Assembly: GCA_027577415.1 (NCBI GenBank)
Contig: JANBQS010000179.1
Span: forward strand, 1-28,361
DNA from: Coemansia sp. RSA 922
Lineage: Eukaryota; Kickxellomycota; Kickxellomycetes; Kickxellales; Kickxellaceae
Length of the DNA stretch: 28,361 bases
Reading direction: 5' to 3'
Shown: positions 1-6,937 of the stretch, one piece after another
Numbering within the stretch: the first letter of the stretch is position 1
How the letters are laid out: every line of letters begins with the position of its first letter
Program-made: the position numbers and the translations under genes
The notes under the pieces: model-generated
The model's database searches: none
What the model was told of the DNA's origin: nothing
Seen by the model: the letters and a program-made list of their open reading frames with translations, nothing else

Positions 1-49
1 TGAATCACAAGTTACTGAAATCACAGCCACGTTTAGAAAGAAGGTTGGT

Positions 50-1115
50 AATTTCAGGTATTAAGATGTCCCCCAGTGTTGGATGTGGCCATAATAAGTT
101 GGATGGCATCAACATCTGTAGGTTCCAATGTGTTAGTAGTTACTCTTGTCAGCATGGCTGAGACTGTCTGTCCCCCCTTGATCCGTTCATACTGGAGTGC
201 AGCAGCAACTACATTTGCAAACTTTTTCGGGTCCTGTGGACAGATATACTCTTGTACTTTGGTGTGTAAGCCACTGATAAAGTTGTAGGAACGTTTGGCA
301 TTGTTCATAGCATAGGCACCCATAATGCATGTCTCTACTGTAATGTACTCTGAGATAGTACCCATCTGCGTGAGATTGTGGAGATGGTAATGTATGTTAT
401 CCTCCACAGCAAGGGCTGCAAATTTCGGGTTAAAGTATGTGGCAAATTTGGCTACTGTTTTAATTGCAACCCAGCTGACCTTGGTTTTCTCCTCTGCTGT
501 CAGAAATTCTTGTAGGTGGTGTAAATATATTTCCACTTGGGCTTGTCCCTCTACTCAGTGTCACAGGCAGGCTAACTTGCATGCTTCCTCATTAATATCA
601 TCCTCCAAGAAGGCATCCTGGGCCAGCACAGTCCTATCTTTAAACATGTGCTCATCATTACAGCCAGTAAATACCAACAAGTCATTGATGGCAGTATGCA
701 CAATAGTCCATTCTTTTGGATTTCTAACCAGGTAAGGGTAAAAATAATAATCATGTTCACCACATGGTACCTGCCCCAGCCTGGAAACTTTCCACCCCAT
801 TCCTTGGCAATAAGTTCCAGGTCTTCTTTTGAGAGCTTGGTTTCTTCAAGTCACTAGGATCCATGGTGACTCAGTCATCCTGGCTGTCTCCTCCAGAACT
901 GATGCTGGTCATAACTGGGGAGCTGGTAGAACCTGGGGCACCAAATTCTTCTCTAGTGCCCTCTAGGTGTTCATCAATAGAACTATTACATACAATACTT
1001 TCCCTGCTGTCAGTGACTTGGGGTGGGGCAGCATTGTGGTGCCTCACAAGGTCACAGATTCTTCTGGCAAATTCGGCCTCAAGGGCATGGAAGGCATGTC
1101 AGAGTTCATTATTTT
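50..1115 (-). pseudogene. Decayed Ty3/gypsy-type retrotransposon gag
   Basis: The minus strand encodes a broken capsid-like (gag) polypeptide. The best preserved part (54-536) has the gag pattern of a short helix, the phrase TQMGTISEYITVE, a GLHTKVQEYI segment and an alanine-rich helix ending in ALQYER. This matches the Q-x-GSVxEY / GL / A..AE organisation of Ty3/gypsy gag. Upstream, 561-800 continues in the same frame but is separated by two in-frame TGA codons (555-557 and 561-563). Further upstream, pieces around 790-1115 are in other frames and include another TGA at 871-873. No zinc knuckle is seen at the 3' end, and any pol would lie beyond position 1, outside the window. I see no convincing LTR or primer-binding site. 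It is a dead fragment; assignment to Ty3/gypsy rather than another gag class is moderately sure. Confidence 0.6.
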
Positions 1116-2390
1116 TTGTTGGCAAGTTAATAAACAAATTTTCTATATGTTAGCCATAATCCTAGCTTTGTTATAATGTTCAAGTTTTAAAAAGGGTAAG
1201 GATAGTGGGGTGGTACCTTGTTATTATTTAAGATTCTTAAAATTTAAATGGATGTTCAGGCCAGAAAAGGGCATAACCCACTGGGAGAGCAGCATATTGC
1301 TAATTGAGATTGTGTGTAATCACATACATTGCAGTATACCTTTTCTATCTCCAATTTCTTTACATTTTCCTGCCAAACTGCTTACATTTTCCACAAGATG
1401 TTTTCATGTGGTACACTGGTACCTCTGCACCATCTTTAATTACTAGTTGACTCTCAGGAGGCAGTTTTGGTGAATAAAAGGAAAAGTAAGTGGTATTATA
1501 GGGTGGGTCTAAGTATAGTCATGGTGATGCTAGTCCTATTTATTAGATAATTGAGAGGGTATCTTGAGTGTATGGCTTTACTGTCTTCTGTATAGGAGAT
1601 GTTGTCTAGTGGCTTATTGGTGGCTAGGAAATGATGCCAATAATTGTTGCATGCAATCACCTCAGCAATAATAAATGCAGATGGGCTTTTTTGATTCAAC
1701 TTGTCATGCCTTGGAGTTTTGTTGGGGATAGCAGAGCTGCAGGCTATTGATCATAGTAGCAAGACAGATGATTGTTTTCTCTTATTAGTCATATTACATT
1801 GTTAAATACCCAGCAGCAGTTGCAGCTGGGAGTAAGAAAACTACTTCCTCTTTCCAGTATTTATTTGGTAATACAAGTTGTGGTAATAATAAAACTTTTT
1901 TAAGCCACCTAGCACCTGCTCAACTAAATAGCCATTATTAGTGCATTGACAGCCTACAAATGCTATTCTCATCCTATCATGTACCATCTGTAGGTTAAGA
2001 AATGTAGACTCTAATGCACTTGATAAATTTCTAGAAAACAACATGAGCAAGAAGGGCTTAATGGGTGAGTATTTAAGAAAGAGATAAATGTATTGAATAG
2101 TAGTGTTAGTTTATAAACCTTAGTATTTGAGTAATAAAAATTAGCTAGAAAAAGAGACCTGGCTCCTTGTTTTGATGTTGTGAAAACTGCATCTTATACT
2201 CGCTCTTTATGCTGATCTGATTTACCAATCAATTAGTGTCATTAGTGAGTCGGCTGCTAACAAGTAGTGTTTAGAAAAGCTGAGGTGCCCAAGACCATTT
2301 CCAAAATATAGAAGAAACCTCTCTCACAAGAATACCTAGAGGCAGACATGCAAAAGAAACCAACCACCTTGACACTCCTCTTTTCTGACT
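1116..2390. other. AT-rich intergenic stretch without a supported gene
   Basis: About 1.3 kb of AT-rich sequence. Short minus-strand open frames occur near 1496-1699 and 1841-2050, but neither has a recognisable domain, a start context or a splice structure. The one near 1496-1699 vaguely recalls a retrotransposon RNase H segment. It may be old transposon debris next to the gag relic, but I cannot demonstrate this. Confidence 0.4.
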
Positions 2391-2397
2391 TACAGAA

Positions 2398-2431
2398 TGA
2401 CATCATAAAATGACATCACCAAATGACATCA
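2398..2431 (+). promoter_or_regulatory. Three phased TGACATCA boxes (13-bp period)
   Basis: The octamer TGACATCA, one base from the CRE/ATF palindrome TGACGTCA, occurs three times, at 2398-2405, 2411-2418 and 2424-2431. The spacing is exactly 13 bp, inside an AATGACATCA-type tandem repeat. It lies about 340 bp upstream of the start codon at 2773. CRE-like octamers are typical bZIP-factor sites, so a regulatory role for the first small paralogue is plausible. It could also be a chance microsatellite. Confidence 0.45.
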
Positions 2432-2665
2432 CAATCAGAAAACTGAAAACTGAAGAACATAGTTCTTTAAAAATAGATTGGAAAATGGAAACAAAAAAGG
2501 TGAGAAAAGAGTGAGCTGGCATTGGAAAGGAGTGCTTTTGGACAAATTCAGATATATACCCCAACCAACATGGCAAAGGTATCTGGATTCTTTGAAAGCA
2601 GAATAGAAGAAATCGTGGTAGAAGCATTTCTTCTTGGTTTCTTGAGGGAAAGGGCTGTTCCCAAT

Positions 2666-2673
2666 TATAAAAG
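2666..2673 (+). promoter_or_regulatory. TATA box of small paralogue 1
   Basis: TATAAAAG lies 107 bp upstream of the ATG at 2773. The other two paralogues have a TATAAAA box 81-84 bp before their ATG, which supports it as a core promoter element. A TTGGTTTCTT stretch just upstream resembles the better conserved block in front of paralogues 2 and 3. Confidence 0.55.
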
Positions 2674-2772
2674 CCATCCTTTAGGCTAGGTTGTTTCATC
2701 CCCTCCCACACACAACAACACTCATTTTATCTTCCCAGTTTTCTTAGAATTTATTATCCAAAACCTATAACA

Positions 2773-3141
2773 ATGTCCTGCACCCTCTATGATTCACCCC
2801 CAGCCCGTGGTGTATGCCTCACAGTGTATGATAGCTTAGTGTTTAACAAATCAGTTGAAACGATATTCAAATCTACTGGAACATTTGATGAAACAGCTAA
2901 AGCCCTTTATAGGCACTGCAATGTTAGTGACTTGCCAAACTACGTAGTTCTATTGGCCAAAGGTTATATCACCTCTGAGATGCAAGACTTAGTCAATCAA
3001 GCTCCAGGTGAGAACTTCGTAATTGTATACTTTTTGGAAGACACATCTGTCAGTTTAAGCAATTTTTTGAATGACGATAATAATATCAATAAAGCCAGGG
3101 TTATGTTGCATGCTCTTAACGAAGCAAGCAAATCTGGGTAA
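2773..3141 (+). CDS. Unrecognised small protein, tandem family member 1 (122 aa)
   Basis: A single-exon gene for a 122-residue protein of a family I do not recognise. No signal peptide, membrane helix or catalytic motif is visible, so it is probably intracellular. Its N-terminal 70 residues are almost identical to member 2: strand-like LTVYD, then STGTFDETAKAL, CNV.DLPNYVVLLA and YITSE. Residues about 71-115 then diverge sharply, and the ends meet again at ALNEASKSG. The order strand-strand-helix-strand (LTVYD, IFKS, ETAKAL, NYVVLL) is compatible with a beta-grasp or ubiquitin-like fold, but this is only a guess. A C-terminal glycine is shared by all three members. The real-gene case rests on three conserved tandem copies, matching promoters and conserved start and stop positions. 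The ATG at 2773 aligns with the start of member 2. Function unknown. Confidence 0.75.
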   Translation: MSCTLYDSPPARGVCLTVYDSLVFNKSVETIFKSTGTFDETAKALYRHCNVSDLPNYVVLLAKGYITSEMQDLVNQAPGENFVIVYFLEDTSVSLSNFLNDDNNINKARVMLHALNEASKSG

Positions 3142-3439
3142 TGAGATGAATTAATCACCTACAGTGACCTCAATCCAACTAACTGTGTCTTTAGAAAGAG
3201 TAACATCATTTTGGCATTTTTTTTACTTTCTCTTGAGTGCATAGTGTTTTACAGGGTATAAATACATTTATAGACAATATTATCAACAAGGAACCAGTTT
3301 ATACTGCAAGTTCAAACTCAAATTCCAACAAGCATTGGACTGATGCCCTCCACTAACAGAAAACAAAAACTGCATTTTCAATTTAGGCGAGGGAGAATGT
3401 AGACAGGTATGGTTGAATGCTGTTTTTTCCACCTCCCCA

Positions 3440-3900
3440 GCCAACAGAGCAATAACAAAAGTCTCAATTTTCTTAGAAAATAGATTGAAAAAGGGATACA
3501 AAGAAAGCGAGTGAGGCAGAGAGTACAATTTTTTGTCATTGTCTTCTTTTCCCCAAACCAAGGGAGCAAAAACCAAACGTCATCATGCCCTTTGAAGCAG
3601 ATTTAAAAGCCTTTGAGGACTAGGTGAAAAAAGCTGCGGGCAAGTATTGAGAGGGTGCTTGTACAGTTTTAGATGCCTTTCCCAACCAACAGAGAAAAAA
3701 AAGCAAAAGTCACCATGTTCTTTGGAAATAGATTGAAAAATGGGTACAAAGAGACGAGTGAAGCAGAGAAAAAGATTTTTTTTTTGGCATTTTGGTCTCT
3801 TTTTCCCAACCGAAATAGCCAAACTATACGTCATCATGCTCTTTGGAAACGGAAACAAAGAGAAAAAAAAGAGAAAAGCAGAATATAGGAATCGTTGGCT
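3440..3900. repeat. Degenerate purine-rich repeat array upstream of paralogue 2
   Basis: Several diverged copies of a unit of about 110-130 bp lie here. A unit runs roughly as: CCCAAxCAACAGAGCAAAA, then GTCAYCATG, TCTTTGGAAA, TAGATTGAAAAATGG, then an AAACAAAGA purine run. Recognisable cores begin near 3433, 3552, 3678 and 3805. The same motifs appear in weaker form near 2440-2580, upstream of paralogue 1, and in a cleaner tandem array at 4664-4965, upstream of paralogue 3. Open frames across this stretch are by-products of the purine bias and are not called as genes. Confidence 0.6.
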
Positions 3901-3929
3901 ATTGGTTTCTTCCTCACACACGTATAAAA
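3895..3929 (+). promoter_or_regulatory. Core promoter of small paralogue 2 (inverted CCAAT block + TATA)
   Basis: The block GGCTATTGGTTTCTTCCTC (3897-3915) contains ATTGG, the reverse complement of a CCAAT box. It is followed 8 bp later by TATAAAA (3923-3929). The same block with the same 8-bp spacing occurs before paralogue 3. The TATA box is 84 bp upstream of the ATG at 4007. Confidence 0.6.
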
Positions 3930-4006
3930 CAAGCCTATTTTCTCATCCCTTCCATTTTTCCTCCTTCCTTATTTTTTAACAATTACAGTATTTTCCAATA
4001 TTTTCA

Positions 4007-4375
4007 ATGTCCTACATCCTCTATGATTCACCACTGGCAGCCCGTGGTGTACGCCTCACAGTATATGATGGCTTAGTGTTTAACAAATCAGTTGAAACGA
4101 TATTCAAGTCTACTGGAACATTTGATGAAACAGCTAAAGCCCTTTATAGGCACTGCAATGTTGGCGACTTGCCAAACTACGTAGTTCTATTGGCCAATGG
4201 TTATATCACCTCTGAGAATCAAGAAGGTGCCAAGGAAACTCCAGGTGAGAACTTTGTAATTGTGTATATTTCAGGAGACATGAAATCTGTTTGCCAGAAA
4301 CTTTTATGTGAAAGCTCCCTCAAGGAAGGCAAGAATATGTTGATTGCACTTAATGAAGTGAGCAAATCTGGGTAA
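4007..4375 (+). CDS. Unrecognised small protein, tandem family member 2 (122 aa)
   Basis: The second single-exon member of the family, 122 residues. It starts MSYILYDSPLAARG, with one residue more than member 1 near position 10. Residues 15-70 match member 1 nearly identically (FNKSVETIFKSTGTFDETA and LPNYVVLLA segments). The stretch after YITSE is different except for PGENFVIVY, and the end is ALNEVSKSG. It has the same stop context as member 1 (GGGTAATGAG). No signal peptide, transmembrane helix or known catalytic motif is seen. The strong TATA box and conserved inverted CCAAT block upstream suggest active transcription. The C-terminal glycine is conserved. Function unknown; no homology outside this cluster can be claimed from the sequence alone. 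Confidence 0.75.
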   Translation: MSYILYDSPLAARGVRLTVYDGLVFNKSVETIFKSTGTFDETAKALYRHCNVGDLPNYVVLLANGYITSENQEGAKETPGENFVIVYISGDMKSVCQKLLCESSLKEGKNMLIALNEVSKSG

Positions 4376-4663
4376 TGAGATGAATTAATCACCTACAGTG
4401 ACCTCAATCCAACTAGCTGTGTCTTTAGGAATAGTAACATCATTTGGGCATTTTTTTTACTTTCTCTTGAGTGCATAGTGTTTTACAGGGTATAAATACA
4501 TTTATAGACAATATTATCAACAAAGAACTAGTTTATACTGCAAGTTCAAACTCAAATTCCAACAAGCATTAGACTGATGCCCTCAACTAACAGAAAACAA
4601 AAACTGCATTTTCAATTTAGGTGAGGGAGAATGTAGACAGGTATGGTTGAATGCTGTTTTCTT

Positions 4664-4965
4664 CCCCAAACAACAGAGCAAAGCCAAAAAGTCACCAATT
4701 TCTTTGAAAATGGAACGAAAAAGGGGAAACAAAGAAACGAAGGAAGCTGAGGATTGGAATTGTTGGCTGTCAGTGTTTTCTCTTCTCCCCAAACAACAGT
4801 GCAAAACCAAAAAGTCACCAATTTCTTTGAAAATGGAACGAAAAAAGGGGAAACAAAGAAAACGAAGGAAGCTGAGGGTTGGAATTGTTGGCTGTCAGTG
4901 TCTTCTCCCCCCCCCCAACAGAGCAAAAGGCAACAGAGGTGCCAATTTCTTTGAAAATGCTTTTT
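4664..4965. repeat. Tandem repeat, about 124-bp unit, about 2.5 copies
   Basis: Unit starts (CCCCAAACAACAG-like) occur at about 4664, 4787 and 4912. Copies 1 and 2 are nearly identical, sharing AAAAAGTCACCAATTTCTTT, an AAAATGGAACGAAAAA run and TGGAATTGTTGGCTGTCAG. The third is truncated and has a C-tract of about ten bases near 4907-4916. The array lies between paralogue 2 and the promoter of paralogue 3, and its unit is related to the degenerate copies at 3440-3900. Confidence 0.8.
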
Positions 4966-5007
4966 CAAATTATTTTCAAAGAAAGTAAAAGAAACTGGAC
5001 AATTTTT

Positions 5008-5043
5008 TTGGCTATTGGTTTCTTCCTCTCATACATATAAAAT
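5008..5043 (+). promoter_or_regulatory. Core promoter of small paralogue 3 (inverted CCAAT block + TATA)
   Basis: It has the same GGCTATTGGTTTCTTCCTC block (5010-5028) and the same 8-bp gap to TATAAAAT (5036-5043) as paralogue 2, and is 81 bp upstream of the ATG at 5117. The block is retained although the coding regions of paralogues 2 and 3 are much diverged, which argues for functional constraint or recent conversion of the promoter. Confidence 0.6.
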
Positions 5044-5116
5044 AGGCCATTTCTCTCTCTCTCCCCCACATATTCTCCCTCAGTTTTTTTTTTGGTCTCT
5101 TTCCTTATTATTCAAT

Positions 5117-5500
5117 ATGTCCAATATGGATGCACTCTTCTCAAACACGTACATAAGACCTAAGTTACATGCTGTTCGTATCACAATATACAATGGTATG
5201 AAATTTAACTATCAGTTTACTGGAATTTACAGGTCCACTGGAACTTTTAAAGAGACTGCCAAAGCACTTGCATCACACTGCAATCTTGGTGATTTACCAA
5301 ACTATATCATCGTTTCGCATGATTCCCTTTTATTTTCTTCTAATGAAAATGAGATCAATCAAACTCCTAATCAAAGTTTTGTAATCATTTACCTTTTTGG
5401 AGCCTTGGACAGTATTATGGCTAAATTATGTGAAAAGGATTACCTCGAAGAAGCCAGGGGTATGTTGCATGCTCTTAACAGTGGCAACAAAGCTGGGTAA
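5117..5500 (+). CDS. Unrecognised small protein, tandem family member 3 (127 aa)
   Basis: The most diverged family member. I chose the ATG at 5117 because it follows the TATA box by 81 bp and gives a protein matching the others; an in-frame extension upstream would cross the TATA box. Conserved features are an RITIYNGM strand, the STGTFKETAKALASHC helix, LGDLPNYIIV, SFVIIY and a closing MLHALN...NKAG. The middle (residues about 65-80) is longer and asparagine- and serine-rich. Near its 3' end it shares a 27-base stretch with member 1 (5453-5479 against 3094-3120, one mismatch), although member 1 is otherwise far closer to member 2. It ends in glycine like the others. Function unknown. Confidence 0.72.
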   Translation: MSNMDALFSNTYIRPKLHAVRITIYNGMKFNYQFTGIYRSTGTFKETAKALASHCNLGDLPNYIIVSHDSLLFSSNENEINQTPNQSFVIIYLFGALDSIMAKLCEKDYLEEARGMLHALNSGNKAG

Positions 5501-5661
5501 AGAGTTGAATTAACCATCTTCTTCAACAAGCATCGTCTTTGGGACATGCAAGAGCCCTTTGGAATTTATTTTTACCTCATGAACTTTTTAGTGTTTTTAC
5601 CAAGTACACAATACATTCATAGACAGTTGACACAGAACCAGTTTATAGTATTTGAATGTGT

Positions 5662-6177
5662 CTAGTTAAGGACAAAGTTGTAGTTATTATCGTGCTCCGA
5701 GTTATGCACGAACCAGAGTACGACCGACGCCATTAGCAGACACACAGTCTGGACAACGTTAGTGACGCCAATATACATGACACTAGAATCGACCTGTGGT
5801 ACGATATACTTTATTGCCAGAATAGCCACGGAGCCAGCCACACCACCTGCCAACAAAGCAATGCCAATGAACAAGGTAAGTTTGGCTTTTCCCGCCAGTC
5901 CACCAGACGAATATCCAAAACCATCGTCCCTCAATAGTGTCAGGTCAATGGAGTTTGTTATAATCATGCCCAAAGTGCATAGGAGGCCGGGTAGCCAGTC
6001 TTCGAAACCGAAATTGACGGCGGTCGTGGAGCGTGACATTACTAGTCCGTCAATGAATACCCACCAGCCAATGGTGAAGAGTGCTCCAGAGATGTAAGTG
6101 CCAAGGTCGCGGAGCTGTTCGCGCCAAGAGCTGGGGAGACGGGGGAGATTGCAGTTCCAAACAAATACGCGAGCCAT
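5662..6177 (-). CDS. VPS68: TMEM50/Vps68 family (UPF0220) membrane protein
   Basis: A 171-residue single-exon gene. The sequence fits the TMEM50/Vps68 family: an N-terminal segment with conserved SGALFTIGWWVFIDG (first membrane helix, about residues 27-47), WLPGLLCTLGMIITNSI (helix 2, about 60-77), a glycine/alanine-rich helix 3 (about 97-120) and helix 4 (about 135-158) before a short asparagine-rich tail. Family length is typically 150-180 residues, so it appears full length. Yeast Vps68 is an endosomal/vacuolar membrane protein working with ESCRT machinery in late-endosome sorting, and animal TMEM50A/B are ER/Golgi proteins. The gene is transcribed divergently from the Mog1 gene across about 210 bp. 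Orthology to Vps68 rather than simply family membership is inferred. Confidence 0.88.
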   Translation of the reverse strand: MARVFVWNCNLPRLPSSWREQLRDLGTYISGALFTIGWWVFIDGLVMSRSTTAVNFGFEDWLPGLLCTLGMIITNSIDLTLLRDDGFGYSSGGLAGKAKLTLFIGIALLAGGVAGSVAILAIKYIVPQVDSSVMYIGVTNVVQTVCLLMASVVLWFVHNSEHDNNYNFVLN

Positions 6178-6267
6178 TTTACAAAAAAGAAAAAGAAATT
6201 GTTTTAAAATAAAGGAAAAAAGTTGAAATTACAAAACGAAACAAAAAGGAAGGAGTAAAACTCCGAC

Positions 6268-6273
6268 CACGTG
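6268..6273. promoter_or_regulatory. CACGTG E-box in the divergent VPS68/MOG1 promoter
   Basis: The palindrome CACGTG sits in the 211-bp gap between the two divergent start codons, overlapping a second palindrome GTGGCCAC (6271-6278). CACGTG is the classic fungal bHLH site (for example Cbf1 or Pho4 type). Which factor uses it cannot be told. Confidence 0.4.
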
Positions 6274-6388
6274 GCCACAAAACGAATCTTTTTTGGTGAT
6301 CACTCTTGACAACTTTCTCTTTAACAAAAAAAAATTCTTGAATCCTTGCTAATTTATTATTTCATTTTCTTCTTTTTTCTGTTTAGGA

Positions 6389-6937
6389 ATGCTTCGCGAG
6401 TTGTTTGGCGGCGCCATGTCCATGGATATACCCAAGAGTATGACAGATATTAGTCTTTTGCGGCAAGTTCCCGACCACCAAGAAGTATTTGCCGACGCAC
6501 AGACAGACACCAGCATAATAATCGAGATCCTCGAGTCAGTTCCTCACAAAGGTATCGCAGCGCTCAAATACCACTACGAGCAAGTATCCGATCTCAACGC
6601 CGACGACCAGCCCCACCAGTTCCTACACGTGGGTCCGTTGTCATTGGACTCTGTGGCCAAGGACTCCGCCTTTATCTTGTGTGGCCAACAGGAGGCAGCA
6701 AAGTTTAACGAGGGCGCGCAGGCCAAAAACACAGTTGTCGTGTGTATGGCGCTGCTGCGGCTCCCTGAGCACAGCACGGATATATTGGTGACGAAGAATA
6801 CACCTACTCGAATCAGCAGCAAAAGTAGCAGCCACACTGACTCGCAACAACCCATGGTGGACACAAAGAGGCTGTTGGAGGAGTTTACAGCAATGCTAAA
6901 GACATTTACAATCAACAACAGAGATATATTCGGCTAG
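6389..6937 (+). CDS. MOG1: Mog1/RANGRF Ran-binding nuclear import factor
   Basis: A 182-residue protein of the Mog1 family, which binds Ran GTPase, releases its nucleotide and supports nuclear protein import. Diagnostic segments are LFGGAM near the start (5-10), SLLRQVPDHQEVFAD (about 23-37), IIIEILE, and a late VCMALLRLPE...DILVT block. The length fits the family (about 180-220). A serine-rich loop near 140-155 is family-typical variability. Just before the ATG is a good 3' splice site (a TTGCTAATTT branch-like motif and TTCTGTTTAG ending at 6386). No ATG occurs between it and the divergent VPS68 start, so a 5'-UTR intron is likely. The stop TAG (6935-6937) overlaps the stop of the convergent gene by sharing the palindrome CTAG. 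Confidence 0.9.
   Translation: MLRELFGGAMSMDIPKSMTDISLLRQVPDHQEVFADAQTDTSIIIEILESVPHKGIAALKYHYEQVSDLNADDQPHQFLHVGPLSLDSVAKDSAFILCGQQEAAKFNEGAQAKNTVVVCMALLRLPEHSTDILVTKNTPTRISSKSSSHTDSQQPMVDTKRLLEEFTAMLKTFTINNRDIFG

Larger units (their letters stand above)
2770..4665 (+). repeat. Direct segmental duplication, period 1234 bp
   Basis: The segment from about 2770 to 3440 recurs at about 4004-4665 with a constant offset of 1234 bp. It covers the paralogue coding region plus roughly 290 bp of 3' flank. The 3' flanks differ at only about ten to fifteen positions by eye (for example between 3141-3430 and 4375-4664), whereas the coding stretch for residues about 71-115 differs at a large share of positions. 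Unequal crossing-over or tandem duplication made the pair. A third, older copy starts at 5117, and its 3' flank is only loosely similar. Confidence 0.85.

Noticed and set aside
1496..1699. Minus-strand frame with AEVIACNNYWHHFLATN, recalling a retrotransposon RNase H segment
   Set aside because: Only a loose resemblance; no catalytic residues can be placed and it lies on the wrong side of the gag relic to be its own pol.
4583..4968. Open frames on both strands across the 124-bp repeat array
   Set aside because: They are low-complexity by-products of the repeat and shift frame between units; no start context or conservation as protein.
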